Notes: a model not told the origin generated them from the sequence alone. A DNA stretch of 64,000 nt from Pseudacidovorax intermedius (GCF_001476815.1 NZ_LDSL01000038.1:1-64000); one strand, 5' to 3'. Shown: positions 7,291 through 17,047, counted from the stretch's first letter. Made by a program: numbers and translations.

Positions 7291-8367
7291 ATGCGCTTCA
7301 TCTTCAAGACCCGCTACGACCAGGACATCGACCTGGCCCGCCACGGCGGCCAGCGCTTCTGGTACGGGCTGCTGCTCGTGGCGCTGCTGGCCGCGCCCTG
7401 GCTGCTGTCCACCTACTGGGTCGCGCAGCTGACCTTCGTCTTCATCTACGCCATCGTGGCCGTGGGGCTGATGCTGCTGGCCGGCTTCACGGGGCAGTTC
7501 TCCATCGGCCATGCGGCCTTCATGGGCGTGGGGGCGTACACCGAGGCTTACCTGATCGCGCGCGGCTGGCCGCTGCCCGTGAGCCTGGCCTGCTCGATGG
7601 CGCTGGCGGCGGCCGTGGGGGTGGTGGTGGGCCTGCCGGCACTGCGCGTCAAGGGCATGTACCTGGCGATCGCCACCCTGTCCTTCGGCTTCATCGTCGA
7701 GGAGGTGCTGGCCCGCTGGGAGAGCGTGACCGGCGGCAACGCCGGCAAGGCGGTGGCCAGCGCCTCGCTCTTCGGCCGGCCGCTGGACAGCACCGAGGCG
7801 CTGTACTTCCTGTGTCTGGTCTGCGTCATCGGGGCCACGCTGGCGGTGCTCAACCTCCTGCGCTCGCCCACCGGCCGCGCCTTCGTCGCCATGCGTGATT
7901 CGGAGATCTCGGCGCAGAGCATGGGCATTCCGCTGGCGCGCTTCAAGTTCATGTCCTTCGCCATCTCCGCCGCGCTGGCGGGCCTGGGCGGTGCGCTGTA
8001 TGCGCACAAGATGCAGTTCATCTCGCCCGACCAGTTCGGCCTGGTGCAGTCCATCGACCTGGTGCTGATGATCGTGGTGGGTGGGCTGGGCTCCATGCAC
8101 GGCGCCTTCTTCGGCGCGATCTTCCTGATCGGCATGCCGCAGCTGATCTCCCTGGCCAAGGACTGGCTGCCGCCCGCCATGGCGCAGGCCGCGGGGCTGC
8201 AGAGCGTGGTGTACGGCGGTGTGCTGATCGCCTTCGTGATGCTGGAGCCGCTGGGCATCTACGGCCGCTGGCTCAAGCTGCGCACCTGGCTGGAGCTGTA
8301 TCCCTTCTACCGCCGCGGCATGTTCCGCCGACAGAAGTCCTACGCCAAATCCGAAAGGCTGAAGTGA
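7291..8367 (+). CDS. livM: ABC transporter permease, LivM family (uptake module 1)
   Basis: The second permease subunit, 358 residues, three bases after livH. It has about ten hydrophobic segments and the family signatures LAGFTGQFSIGHAAFMGVGAY and GGLGSMHGAFFGA. The N-terminus (MRFIFKTRYDQDI) and the basic C-terminal tail are cytoplasmic. Its stop codon overlaps the GTG start of the ATPase gene, so the two are probably translationally coupled. Confidence 0.93.
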   Translation: MRFIFKTRYDQDIDLARHGGQRFWYGLLLVALLAAPWLLSTYWVAQLTFVFIYAIVAVGLMLLAGFTGQFSIGHAAFMGVGAYTEAYLIARGWPLPVSLACSMALAAAVGVVVGLPALRVKGMYLAIATLSFGFIVEEVLARWESVTGGNAGKAVASASLFGRPLDSTEALYFLCLVCVIGATLAVLNLLRSPTGRAFVAMRDSEISAQSMGIPLARFKFMSFAISAALAGLGGALYAHKMQFISPDQFGLVQSIDLVLMIVVGGLGSMHGAFFGAIFLIGMPQLISLAKDWLPPAMAQAAGLQSVVYGGVLIAFVMLEPLGIYGRWLKLRTWLELYPFYRRGMFRRQKSYAKSERLK

Positions 8368-9179
8368 ACGCACAGCCCCTTCTCTCGGCCCGTCACCTCA
8401 GCGTGCGCTTCGGCGGTGTGCTGGCGGTCAACGACGTGAGCTTCGACGTGATGCCCGGCGAGGTCTTCACGTTGATCGGCCCCAACGGCGCTGGCAAGAC
8501 CACGGTCTTCAACCTCATCAGCCGCATCTACGAGGCCACCACCGGCGAGCTGCAGTTTGCCGGCCGCCGCCTGAACGACGTGCCGCCGCATGGGGTGGCG
8601 GCCCTGGGCATCGCCCGCACTTTTCAGAACATCGAGCTGTTCGAGCATGCAACTGTGCTGCAGAACCTGCTGATCGGCCGCCACATCCGCCGTCGCACCA
8701 GCGTGTGGAGCGAGATGCTCTTCCTGCCCCAGGTGCGCCGCGCCGAGCGCGAGACGCGCCGCAAGGTGGAGGAGGTGATCGACCTGCTCGACCTGCAGCA
8801 CTACCGCGATGCGCAGGTGGCGGGCCTGCCCTACGGCGTGCGCAAGGTGGTGGAGCTGGCGCGCGCCCTGTGCACCGAGCCGCGGCTGTTGCTGCTGGAC
8901 GAGCCCTCGTCCGGCCTGAACGTGGAGGAGACCGGCGACATGGCCTTCTGGATCCAGGACATCCGGCGCGACCTGGGCGTGACGGTGCTGATGGTCGAGC
9001 ACGACATGGGCCTGGTGTCCAAGGTGTCGGACCGGGTGCTGGCCATGAACCAGGGCGCGGTTCTGGCCCTGGGCGAACCGGCCGCGGTGCAGTCCGACCC
9101 GGCCGTTGTCGAGGCCTACCTGGGCACGGTGGACGATGTGGCGTCGCTGCGCCGTCCGCGCATGGAGGCGATGGTATGA
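8364..9179 (+). CDS. livG: ABC transporter ATP-binding protein, LivG family (uptake module 1)
   Basis: A cytoplasmic ATPase of 271 residues starting at GTG 8364 inside the livM stop (GTGA). Walker A is GPNGAGKTT, Walker B is LLLLDEPSSGL, and the H-loop histidine lies in MVEHDMGLV. The signature region reads LPYGVRKVVELARAL in place of the canonical LSGGQ, as is common in LivG proteins (LAYGQQRRLE-type). It pairs with the LivF-like ATPase whose ATG overlaps this stop. Confidence 0.93.
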   Translation: MNAQPLLSARHLSVRFGGVLAVNDVSFDVMPGEVFTLIGPNGAGKTTVFNLISRIYEATTGELQFAGRRLNDVPPHGVAALGIARTFQNIELFEHATVLQNLLIGRHIRRRTSVWSEMLFLPQVRRAERETRRKVEEVIDLLDLQHYRDAQVAGLPYGVRKVVELARALCTEPRLLLLDEPSSGLNVEETGDMAFWIQDIRRDLGVTVLMVEHDMGLVSKVSDRVLAMNQGAVLALGEPAAVQSDPAVVEAYLGTVDDVASLRRPRMEAMV

Positions 9180-9988
9180 GCGCGCTGCCGATTGCCGCAC
9201 ATGCGCCGCAGGCCGACATGCAGCCGACCCTGTCGCTCGCCAACGTCGAAAGCGCCTACGGCCCCGTCAAGGCCATCCGCGGCGTGAGCCTGCGCGTGAT
9301 GCCGGGGCAGATCGCGACGGTGCTGGGCTCCAACGGCGCGGGCAAGTCCACCATCCTGAAGACCATCAGCGGCATCATCGATCCGCAGAAGGGCAGCATC
9401 GTCTTCCAGGGCGAGGAGATCACGGCGCGCGACCCGGCCTGGATCGTGCGCCGTGGCCTGTCGCATGTGCCCGAAGGCCGCGAGGTGTTCCCGCTGCTCT
9501 CGGTGCGCGACAACCTGCTGATGGGCGCCTACACCCGGCGCGACCGCGACGCGGTGGCCCGCGACATGGAGACGGTGTTCGGCTACTTCCCCATCCTGCG
9601 CGAGCGCGCCGCGCAGGACGCCGGGCTGCTCTCGGGCGGACAGCAGCAGATGCTCGCCATCTCCCGCGCCATCCTGGCCGGCCCGGCCATGATCCTGCTC
9701 GACGAGCCCAGCCTGGGTCTGTCGCCGCGGCTGACCAAGGAAATCTTCGAGATCGTGGTGCGCATCAACCGCGAGCGCGGCACCACCATCCTGCTGGTCG
9801 AGCAGAACGCCAACATGGCGCTGAACGTGGCCGACCACGGCTACGTGCTGGAGAACGGCCGCATCGTCATGGACGACGCCTGCGACCGGCTGCGCGAGAA
9901 GGACGACATCAAGGAGTTCTACCTCGGCATGAAGGAAGCCGGCGCCCGCGGAGACCGGCGCTGGAAGAAAAAGAAGAACTGGCGGTGA
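9176..9988 (+). CDS. livF: ABC transporter ATP-binding protein, LivF family (uptake module 1)
   Basis: The second ATPase, 270 residues, starting at ATG 9176 in ATGA overlap with livG. It shows GSNGAGKST (Walker A), LLSGGQQQMLAISRAIL (signature) and MILLDEPSLGLSP (Walker B). Unlike amino-acid LivF proteins, which end soon after the YLG motif, it has a basic tail ending RRWKKKKNWR; the LivF of uptake module 2 has a comparable tail. The ligase gene follows, and GTG 9985 in the ligase frame overlaps this stop. Confidence 0.92.
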   Translation: MSALPIAAHAPQADMQPTLSLANVESAYGPVKAIRGVSLRVMPGQIATVLGSNGAGKSTILKTISGIIDPQKGSIVFQGEEITARDPAWIVRRGLSHVPEGREVFPLLSVRDNLLMGAYTRRDRDAVARDMETVFGYFPILRERAAQDAGLLSGGQQQMLAISRAILAGPAMILLDEPSLGLSPRLTKEIFEIVVRINRERGTTILLVEQNANMALNVADHGYVLENGRIVMDDACDRLREKDDIKEFYLGMKEAGARGDRRWKKKKNWR

Positions 9989-9996
9989 GGCGGCGC

Positions 9997-11850
9997 ATGG
10001 CACTCTGGAATCTCGATCACTTCAGGCCCACGGACGACCTCGTCGTCCCCGGCGACACCATCTCGCGCATCTTCTGGGCCGGCGTCGCGGCGCGCGGCGA
10101 CCGCGTCATGATGCGGCAGAAGGACCTCGGCGTCTGGCGCGGCTGGAGCTGGAACGAGGTCGGCACGCTGGTGCGCGAACTCGCGATGGGCCTGGTGGCG
10201 CAGGGCCTCGCGCCCGGCGACTGCGTATCGATCCTGTCGAACACGCGCGTCGAATGGGTCTGGCTCGACCTGGCCGTGCTGGGCGCGGCGGGCGTCTCCA
10301 ACGGCATCTATCCCACCGATGCGGCGGCCCAGGTGCATTACCTGTGCGAGGACTCGCGCACCACCGTGCTGGTGGTGGAGGACGAGGAGCAGCTGGACAA
10401 GGCGCTGGAGGTGCGCGCCCGCCTGCCGCTGCTGCACACCATCGTGCTGATCGACCCCAAGGGCCTGGCCGAATTCAGCGACCCGATGGTGATCACCCTG
10501 GACGCGCTGCGCGAACGCGGTCGCGCGCACGACGCGGCGCACCCGGGCGAGTTCGAGCGCCTGCGCGAGCTGCGCGGCCCCGAGGACCTGGCCATCCTCA
10601 TCTACACCTCGGGCACCACCGGCAAGCCCAAGGGCGCCATGCACAACAACCGCAGCCTGGTGACGGTGGTGCATGGGCAGAACCGCATCCTGCCGCAGGA
10701 CGAGCGCGACGAGCGCATGTGCTTCCTGCCGCTGTGCCACGTGGCCGAGCGGGTGGTCGGGCTCTATGCCTCGATCTACACCGGCACGCGCATGAACTTC
10801 GTCGAGAACCCCGACACCGTGCCCGAGAACGTGCGCGAGATCGCGCCCACCGTGTTCGCGGGCGTGCCGCGCATGTGGGAGAAGTTCTATTCGGCCGTCA
10901 CCATCGCGGTCAAGGAGGCCGGCCCCGTGCAGCAGGCCCTGTACCGCTGGGCCATCGCCCAGGGCCTGGCGGTGGCCGACCGCGTGCTGGCGGGGCAGCC
11001 GGTCGGTGCCGGGCTCAAGCTGCGCTACCGCCTGGCGGGCCTGGCGGCGCTGGACAACGTGCGCCGCTTCATCGGCATCCAGCGCTGCCGCTTCATGGCC
11101 ACCGGCGCGGCGCCCATCTCGCCGGAGCTGATCCGCTGGTACCTGGCGCTGGGCATTCCCATGCTCGAGGCCTGGGGCCAGACGGAGTCGTGCGGCATCT
11201 CGACCAGCATGCCGCCCGGGGGCATCCGCCTGGGCACCATCGGCGCGGCCAGCCCGTACAACGAGGTGCGATTGGACCCGGCCACGGGCGAGCTGCTGGT
11301 GCGCGGGCCCAACGTGTTCATGGGCTACCTCAACCTGCCCGAGAAGACGGCCGAGACCATCGATGCCGACGGCTGGCTGCACACGGGCGACGTGGGCACG
11401 GTGGATGCGCAGGGCTACTTCCGCATCACCGACCGCATGAAGGACATCATCATCACGGCCGGCGGCAAGAACGTGACGCCGAGCGAGTGGGAGAACGAAC
11501 TCAAGTTCAGCCCCTACGTGACCGACGCGGTGGTGATCGGCGACCGCCGCGCCTACCTCACGGCCATCGTGATGATCGAACAGGAGAACGTGGAGAAGTA
11601 CGCGCAGGACCACGACATCCCCTTCTCCAACTACGCCAGCCTGACGCGCGCCCCCGAGATCCAGGCGCTCATCCAGGCCGAGATCGACAAGGCCAACCGC
11701 AAGTTCGCCCGCGTCGAGCAGATCAAGCGCTTCTTCCTGCTGGACACGCAACTGTCGGCCGAGGACGAGGAGCTGACGCCCACCATGAAGCTCAAGCGCA
11801 GCTTCGTGCAGAAGAAGTACGCCGAGCAGATCGAGGCGATGTACCGCTGA
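9997..11850 (+). CDS. Long-chain-type acyl-CoA ligase (uptake module 1)
   Basis: A 617-residue AMP-forming acyl-CoA synthetase of the FadD15/long-chain type, which activates a carboxylic acid with ATP and CoA in the cytoplasm. The P-loop-like motif is YTSGTTGKPKGAMHNN. Further motifs are AWGQTESCG, the hinge region GYFRITDRMKDIIITAGGKNV, and ITAGGKNVTPSEWENELK near the catalytic lysine region. Start: ATG 9997; GTG 9985 in frame would couple to livF. Its place inside a LivHMGF operon suggests it activates the imported substrate. It is paralogous to the ligase at 59765 but unlike the shorter ligase at 54477. Confidence 0.92.
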   Translation: MALWNLDHFRPTDDLVVPGDTISRIFWAGVAARGDRVMMRQKDLGVWRGWSWNEVGTLVRELAMGLVAQGLAPGDCVSILSNTRVEWVWLDLAVLGAAGVSNGIYPTDAAAQVHYLCEDSRTTVLVVEDEEQLDKALEVRARLPLLHTIVLIDPKGLAEFSDPMVITLDALRERGRAHDAAHPGEFERLRELRGPEDLAILIYTSGTTGKPKGAMHNNRSLVTVVHGQNRILPQDERDERMCFLPLCHVAERVVGLYASIYTGTRMNFVENPDTVPENVREIAPTVFAGVPRMWEKFYSAVTIAVKEAGPVQQALYRWAIAQGLAVADRVLAGQPVGAGLKLRYRLAGLAALDNVRRFIGIQRCRFMATGAAPISPELIRWYLALGIPMLEAWGQTESCGISTSMPPGGIRLGTIGAASPYNEVRLDPATGELLVRGPNVFMGYLNLPEKTAETIDADGWLHTGDVGTVDAQGYFRITDRMKDIIITAGGKNVTPSEWENELKFSPYVTDAVVIGDRRAYLTAIVMIEQENVEKYAQDHDIPFSNYASLTRAPEIQALIQAEIDKANRKFARVEQIKRFFLLDTQLSAEDEELTPTMKLKRSFVQKKYAEQIEAMYR

Positions 11851-11921
11851 GGCGGGCTGCATCGCCGCAGGTGCGGGGCGGTGCGCCGCGCGCCTTTGTG
11901 CCACCTGTCGAGGAGACCGTC

Positions 11922-13112
11922 ATGACATCCATCCGTCATTTCCTGCACACCGCCGCGCGGGCCTTGCTGTCCGGACTGCTCGGCGGCCTGGTGCTGGCGG
12001 CCGGGCATGCCCATGCGCAGCAGCCGGTGCGCGGCATCACGAAGGACGAGATCCTGATCGGCAGCCTGCAGGACCTCTCCGGCCCCGCTGCGGGCCCGGG
12101 CAAGGAGATCCGCAACGGCATGCAGATGCGGCTGGACGAGGCCAATGCCCAGGGCGGCATCCACGGCCGCAAGCTGCGCCTGGTGATCGAGGACCACGGC
12201 TACGACCCCAAGCGCGCCGTGCTGGGCGCGCAGAAGCTCATCGATCGCGACCAGGTCTTCATGATGGTGGGCCAGTTCGGCTCGGCCACCATGCTGGCCA
12301 CGCTGCCGCTGCTGGAGCGTGCCGGCATGGTCAACTTCTTTCCGCTGTCATCGGCGCGCCAGGCCTTCGAGCCCGCCTCGCCGCTGAAGTACGCCTTCCA
12401 TCCGGCCGACTACGACCAGATCCGCCATGCGCTGCCCGGCCTGATGCAGGCGCGCGGGCTCAAGCGCATCTGCGCCATCTACCAGGACGACGAACTGGGC
12501 CTGGAGATCACCCGCGGTGCCGAGGCCGCGCTGCAGGCGCAGGGCCTGCAGTGGACCGAGAAGATGGGCTTCAAGCGTGGCTCCACCGACTTCTCGTCGC
12601 AGGTGGCGCGCGCCAAGGCCGCCGACTGCGACGGCGTGGTGCTGGCCACGGTGGTGCGCGAGACCGTCGGCGTGATGACCGAGGCCCGCAAGCTGGGCTT
12701 CAAGCCGGTGTTCGTCGGCACGTCTTCGGCCTATTCGTCGGCGATCCCGCGCCTGGGCGGCGAGGCGGTGGAGGGCCTCTACGCCACCATGCTGGTGGAG
12801 GAGCCCTACCTCGATTCGCCGAACGGGCCGCTGCGCGAATGGGCCGCCCGCTACAAGGCCCGCTTCTCGGACGACCCGACAGTGTTCTCGGGCTACGGCT
12901 ACTTCATCCTCGACAGCTTCGTGCGTGGCGTGCAGGCGGCGGGGCCGGCGCTGACGCCGGCCAGCTTCGGCCAGGCGATGGACGGGCTGCGCATCCCGCC
13001 TTCGCTCTTCGGCACCCCGGAGATGCGCTTCGGCCCGCAGCGGCGGCTGGGCAACGACGTGGCGCGGATCTCGCAGATCCAGGGTGGCCGCTGGGTGCTG
13101 CTGAACAACTGA
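11922..13112 (+). CDS. Periplasmic binding protein, LivJ/K type, paralogue 1
   Basis: The substrate-binding subunit of uptake module 1, 396 residues, with a signal peptide cleaved near AGHAHAQ|QPV. The mature protein begins GITKDEILIGSLQDLSGP and has the family block GRKLRLVIEDHGYDPKRAV and IYQDDELGLEITRG. Three further paralogues (15878, 17663, 18885) share these blocks plus FKRGxTDFSSQVAR. AGGAG lies 9 bp before the ATG. The ligand is unknown. Confidence 0.92.
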   Translation: MTSIRHFLHTAARALLSGLLGGLVLAAGHAHAQQPVRGITKDEILIGSLQDLSGPAAGPGKEIRNGMQMRLDEANAQGGIHGRKLRLVIEDHGYDPKRAVLGAQKLIDRDQVFMMVGQFGSATMLATLPLLERAGMVNFFPLSSARQAFEPASPLKYAFHPADYDQIRHALPGLMQARGLKRICAIYQDDELGLEITRGAEAALQAQGLQWTEKMGFKRGSTDFSSQVARAKAADCDGVVLATVVRETVGVMTEARKLGFKPVFVGTSSAYSSAIPRLGGEAVEGLYATMLVEEPYLDSPNGPLREWAARYKARFSDDPTVFSGYGYFILDSFVRGVQAAGPALTPASFGQAMDGLRIPPSLFGTPEMRFGPQRRLGNDVARISQIQGGRWVLLNN

Positions 13113-13117
13113 TCCGG

Positions 13118-14164
13118 ATGAGCGCCGCCACCGTCATCGCCGATGCGCCGCAGGCGCCGGACCTGAGCGACGCGGCCATCGCCGCGGGCCTGGCGCGTCA
13201 CCTGCGCGACGCGCTCGGCTGCGCGGTGCAGGTCGAGGCCCTGCGCCGCTTCACCGGTGGCATGTCCTGGATCACGGCCGCCTTCACCCTGCGCGCGATG
13301 GGCCATGCGCTAAACGGCCGGCGCTTCATCGTCAAGGTCGGCTCGCCGGCCGGGTTGATGGCGCCGTACTCGGCGCTGCCCCAGGCCCGCGTGCTGCAGG
13401 CCCTGGCCGATTCCGGCGTGCCGGTACCGGCGCTTCGCTGGCATTCGGACGACCCGGCCATCCTGGCCGCGCCCTTCCTGGTCACCGACTGCGTGGCGGG
13501 CGAGGAGCTCAACCCCTTCACCCGCGACTACGGCATCGCCGATGCTTCGGTGCTGGCCCCGCTGGGGGGTGAGCTGGCGCAGGTGCTGGCGCGGCTGCAT
13601 CGCTTCGACTGGCAGGCCGCCGGCATCGACACGCTGCAGGGCGAGGACGCCGCGCAGTCACCAGGCATCGCGCAGGTTCAGTTCTGGCAGGCCCGCGTGC
13701 GGCGCTGGAGCCGGCGGCCTCAGCCGCTCATGGCCCATGCGTCCCACTGGCTGCAGGCCAGGGCGCCGCAGGTCGCGCGGCCGGTGGTGGTGCATGGCGA
13801 CTACCGCGTGGGCAATTTCCTCAGCGTTGGCCCGCGCATCACGGCCATGCTCGACTGGGAGATGACGCACCTGGGCGATCCGCACGAGGACCTGGCCTGG
13901 GTGATGCTGCCCGACATGCGCCTGGCGGGCCTGATCGACCACGAGGCCTTCATCGCGCAGTACGAGGCCGCCGGTGGCCTTCGCGTGGACCGGCAGGCGC
14001 TGGCTTACTGGCAGGTGTTCTCGCTCTACAAGATGGTGGCCATCAACCTCGGCGGCGAATCGGGCTTCCTCTCGGGTGGGCAGGACCTGCGCCTGGTCTG
14101 TCTGGCGCACAACAACCCGAGCTTCCTGCTGCGTCTGGCGCAGGCGATGGAGGAAGCGGCATGA
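13118..14164 (+). CDS. APH-fold phosphotransferase, triad copy 1 (LvaA/ACAD10-like)
   Basis: A 348-residue small-molecule kinase of the aminoglycoside-phosphotransferase fold. A candidate ATP lysine sits in FIVKVGSP (K73). The catalytic loop HGDYRVGN (H226, D228, N233) and the metal-binding LDWEMTHLGDP (D246) are intact. In CoA-ester clusters such proteins phosphorylate hydroxyacyl-CoA so that phosphate can leave: LvaA of the Pseudomonas putida levulinate pathway, and the kinase domain of ACAD10/11. It overlaps the next gene, a DUF6285-like partner, by four bases. Antibiotic resistance is an unlikely role in this context. The substrate is unknown. Confidence 0.8.
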   Translation: MSAATVIADAPQAPDLSDAAIAAGLARHLRDALGCAVQVEALRRFTGGMSWITAAFTLRAMGHALNGRRFIVKVGSPAGLMAPYSALPQARVLQALADSGVPVPALRWHSDDPAILAAPFLVTDCVAGEELNPFTRDYGIADASVLAPLGGELAQVLARLHRFDWQAAGIDTLQGEDAAQSPGIAQVQFWQARVRRWSRRPQPLMAHASHWLQARAPQVARPVVVHGDYRVGNFLSVGPRITAMLDWEMTHLGDPHEDLAWVMLPDMRLAGLIDHEAFIAQYEAAGGLRVDRQALAYWQVFSLYKMVAINLGGESGFLSGGQDLRLVCLAHNNPSFLLRLAQAMEEAA

Positions 14165-14712
14165 ACGCACGCATCACCGTCGCCGATGGCGCCTCCGATG
14201 GAGCCGGCGCCGGGCGAGCGGCGCAGCCGGCTCTGTGCGAGACCCCCCAGATGATCCTTGCCGCCATGGCCGCCACGGTGGAGGACCAGCTGATGCCGCG
14301 GCTCACCGATGCCCCGGCGCGGGCCGCCGCGGCCAGCCTGCTGCAGGTGATCGCGCAGCTCGGCGCCACCGTGGCCTGGGACCCGGCGCCCCTGGCCGCC
14401 CGGCTGGCCGCACGGCAGGCGCTGCTGGCACAGCCGCCCGTGGCGGATGCGCCGGGCGTGCCGCGCCCCATGCCCGCCGCCACCGATGCCGTGGCGCTGG
14501 AACAGGCCATCCATGCCTGCGACGCCTGGGCCGAAGCCCAGGTGCCGCCGGGCGCGCAACCCGTGCCACCCGACCTCGACGCCTGGCTGCTCGCCTACGG
14601 CCGCGTGGCCGCCGAGGCCGACCTTCGCTTCATGGCGCCCACCCACCTCGGCCGGCTCACGCGCAAGCGGGCGCCGGCCCCTTCCGCCGCACCGGCAGGC
14701 CCCCGACCATGA
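14161..14712 (+). CDS. DUF6285-like helical protein, triad copy 1 (LvaB-like)
   Basis: A 183-residue, Ala-rich, predicted all-helical cytoplasmic protein without catalytic motifs or signal peptide. It has an ATPQ/AAMAATVEDQLMPRL-type N-terminal helix and a low-complexity Ala/Pro tail. It always follows an APH-fold kinase in this window (also 31581 and 52864), each time with a four-base overlap. In the levulinate pathway a small helical partner (LvaB) is needed for the kinase LvaA; I infer the same role. The DUF6285 assignment is from memory of family context and should be checked. It overlaps both neighbours by four bases. Confidence 0.6.
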   Translation: MNARITVADGASDGAGAGRAAQPALCETPQMILAAMAATVEDQLMPRLTDAPARAAAASLLQVIAQLGATVAWDPAPLAARLAARQALLAQPPVADAPGVPRPMPAATDAVALEQAIHACDAWAEAQVPPGAQPVPPDLDAWLLAYGRVAAEADLRFMAPTHLGRLTRKRAPAPSAAPAGPRP

Positions 14713-15830
14713 TCACGCCCCAGGACGACTTCTTCGGCCACCAGACGGCCGCGCCCCTGCACGAGCCGGCGGCCGACGACAGCGGCATGACGGTGTTCAC
14801 CGAACGCTTCTGGTACACCGGCCAGGTGGTGCCCGGGGGCCGGCTGGCCTTCAACGTCGGCATGGGCCGCTACCCGGGCCGCGGCATCGTCGATGGCTAC
14901 GCGGGCGTGTCGATGGACGGCCGCCAGTTCGACTACCAGGTCTCGCGCCATGCCGGCGACCGGCCGCTGGACCCGGAGGCCGGCGCCCTGCGCATCGAGG
15001 TTCAGGCCGGCTTCGACCGCCATCGCCTGGTGGTGGCGCCCAACGCGTCGGGCGTGGCGATGGACCTGCTGTTCCATGGCCGCATGGTGCCCAACGAGGA
15101 AGGGCGCGAGCTGATCCGCAAGGACGGCGTGCTGTATTCCGACGTCAACCGCTTCGTGCAGCTGGGCCGCTACGAGGGATGGATCGAATTCGACGGCCGT
15201 CGCCACGCCGTGGACGCCGACACCTGCTGGGGCGCGCGCGACCGCTCCTGGGGCCGCCGGCTGGAACTGCGCACCGAAGCCGGCGACGCCGCACCTTCGC
15301 GCTTTCCGCCCATGTTCTATGCCTTCGCCTGCCTGCAGTTCGAGGACGAGGCGCTTCACTTCTTCCTCAAGGAAAAGGCGCCGGGCCAGGTGCGCTTCCT
15401 GGGCGGCTCGCGCAGCGGCCGGCGCGGGCAGGGCGGGGCGCCGGTGCCCATCGTCGGCGTCACGCACGCGCTCGACTGGGACGCGTCGGCGCCCAGCCAG
15501 GTCGTCACCGGCGGCCGCCTGACGCTGGCCTTCGCCGACGGCTCGACGCGGGCCCTGAGCCTGCGCGCCCTGCCGGGTCGCTACTTCCTCAAGGGCGGCC
15601 TGTACGGCGGCCTGGATGGCTGGAACCACGGCGACGACAAGGGGCCGCTGCATGCAGGCGCGCGCCGGTGGGACTTCGCGGACCCGGCCGACCGCGCGCT
15701 GCTGCGCAGCCTGGCCGACCAGGTGCTGGAGATTCGCGACGGTGCACGCATCGGCTACGGCGCGCTGCAGTGCGGCCTCTCGCCCGGCTACGGCCGCTAC
15801 GACGAGGTGGCGCACCTGCCGCCCATGTGA
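14709..15830 (+). CDS. Lipocalin-like (CrtC/AttH-type, DUF7064/7065-like) protein, triad copy 1
   Basis: A 373-residue beta-rich protein with no signal peptide. Landmarks are FTERFWYTG near residue 35, WGARDRSWGRR near 175-185 (a variant of the GxxDHSWG signature of carotenoid-hydratase/AttH-like lipocalin tandems), GLYGGLDGWNHGDDKG and a GYGRY end. It is clearly paralogous to 53341 and more distantly to 29522. It may bind or hydrate a hydrophobic substrate; no enzyme activity can be assigned. It is translationally coupled to the DUF6285-like gene by ATGA. Confidence 0.65.
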   Translation: MITPQDDFFGHQTAAPLHEPAADDSGMTVFTERFWYTGQVVPGGRLAFNVGMGRYPGRGIVDGYAGVSMDGRQFDYQVSRHAGDRPLDPEAGALRIEVQAGFDRHRLVVAPNASGVAMDLLFHGRMVPNEEGRELIRKDGVLYSDVNRFVQLGRYEGWIEFDGRRHAVDADTCWGARDRSWGRRLELRTEAGDAAPSRFPPMFYAFACLQFEDEALHFFLKEKAPGQVRFLGGSRSGRRGQGGAPVPIVGVTHALDWDASAPSQVVTGGRLTLAFADGSTRALSLRALPGRYFLKGGLYGGLDGWNHGDDKGPLHAGARRWDFADPADRALLRSLADQVLEIRDGARIGYGALQCGLSPGYGRYDEVAHLPPM

Positions 15831-15877
15831 GCGCACATGCCGGCCGGCCGACCGATCCGCCACCCCAGGAGACATCG

Positions 15878-17047
15878 ATGAAGACCACGACCAAGACCGC
15901 ATCCCTGCGCAGCGCCCTGATGGCCCTGGTGCTGGGCACCGCCGCCGCGCTGGCCGGTGCCCAGGCGCGCGGTGTGGGTCCGCAGGAGCTGCGCATCGGC
16001 ACACTGCTGGACCTCTCCGGCGCGCTGGCCAGCGCCGGCAAGGATGCGCGCGACGGCATGCAGATGCGCGTCGACGAGATCAATGCCCAGGGCGGCATCG
16101 GCGGCCGCAAGCTGCGCCTGCTGGTGGAAGACCACGGCTACGACCCCAAGCGGGCCGTGCTGGGCGCGCAGAAGCTGATCGAGCGCGACGGCGTCTTCGC
16201 CATCGTGGGCCAGTTGGGCACGGCGCCCATGATGGCATCGGCCGGTCTGCTGCGGCAGACGCAGACGCTCAACTTCATGCCGCTCACCGCCACGGCGCTG
16301 ACCTACGAGCCGCCGCAGCCGCTGACTTTCGCCTACCTGCCGTCGTACGTGGACCAGCTCTCCAAGGGCTTGCCCGCCTTCCTGCGCCAGAGCGGCGCGC
16401 GCACCGTCTGCACGGTCTACCAGGACGACGAATTCGGCCAGGAGATCCTGCGCGGGTCCGAGGCCGGGCTCAAGGCCGCCGGCCGCACGCTGGCCGAGCG
16501 CACCAGCTACAAGCGCGGCGCGACGGACTTTTCTTCGCAGGTGGCCCGCCTGGCGGCCGCGGGCTGCGACGGCGTGGTGCTCGGCACCGTGATCCGCGAG
16601 ACCGTGGGCGTGATGACCGAGGCCCGCAAGATCGGCTTCCGCCCCGCCTTCCTGGCCACCGTGTCGGCCTACTCGGCCACCGTGCCGCGGCTGGGTGGCG
16701 AGGCGGTGGAGGGTCTGTACGCCAGCGTCGTCATCGACCAGCCCTATGCCGACAGCGGCCCCGCCCCCGTGCGCGCCTGGGCCCAGCGTTACAAGGCCGC
16801 CTTCGGCGAGGAGCCCAGCGTCTTCTCGGCTCAGGGCTATTTCGTCATCGACAGCTTCGCCGCCGCGGCGCGTGCCGCCGGCCCCGCGCTGGACACCGCC
16901 AGCCTCGTCAAGACGCTGGAGACGCAGCCCCTGCCCGCCACCCTCTTCGGCACGCCGGAGATCCGCTATGCCCCGGGCCGACGCCTGGGCATCGACGCCG
17001 TCCGCCTGGCCCGAATCCACGACGGCCGATGGGTGTCGGCGGACTGA
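15878..17047 (+). CDS. Periplasmic binding protein, LivJ/K type, paralogue 2
   Basis: A 389-residue secreted solute receptor. The signal peptide (MKTTTKTASLRSALMALVL...) ends near LAGAQA. The mature part contains ELRIGTLLDLSGALASAGKD, GRKLRLLVEDHGYDPKRAVL and VYQDDEFGQEILRG. It is closest in the window to paralogue 1, with identical stretches around the DHGYDPKRAVLGAQKLI block. It has no permease of its own, so it probably docks on the LivHM of uptake module 1 with a different ligand range. A clear AGGAG precedes the ATG. Confidence 0.92.
   Translation: MKTTTKTASLRSALMALVLGTAAALAGAQARGVGPQELRIGTLLDLSGALASAGKDARDGMQMRVDEINAQGGIGGRKLRLLVEDHGYDPKRAVLGAQKLIERDGVFAIVGQLGTAPMMASAGLLRQTQTLNFMPLTATALTYEPPQPLTFAYLPSYVDQLSKGLPAFLRQSGARTVCTVYQDDEFGQEILRGSEAGLKAAGRTLAERTSYKRGATDFSSQVARLAAAGCDGVVLGTVIRETVGVMTEARKIGFRPAFLATVSAYSATVPRLGGEAVEGLYASVVIDQPYADSGPAPVRAWAQRYKAAFGEEPSVFSAQGYFVIDSFAAAARAAGPALDTASLVKTLETQPLPATLFGTPEIRYAPGRRLGIDAVRLARIHDGRWVSAD

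Noticed and set aside
6172-8373. A 733-codon minus-strand frame opposite livH/livM
   Set aside because: His/Gln-rich antisense of membrane-protein genes, with no recognisable domain.
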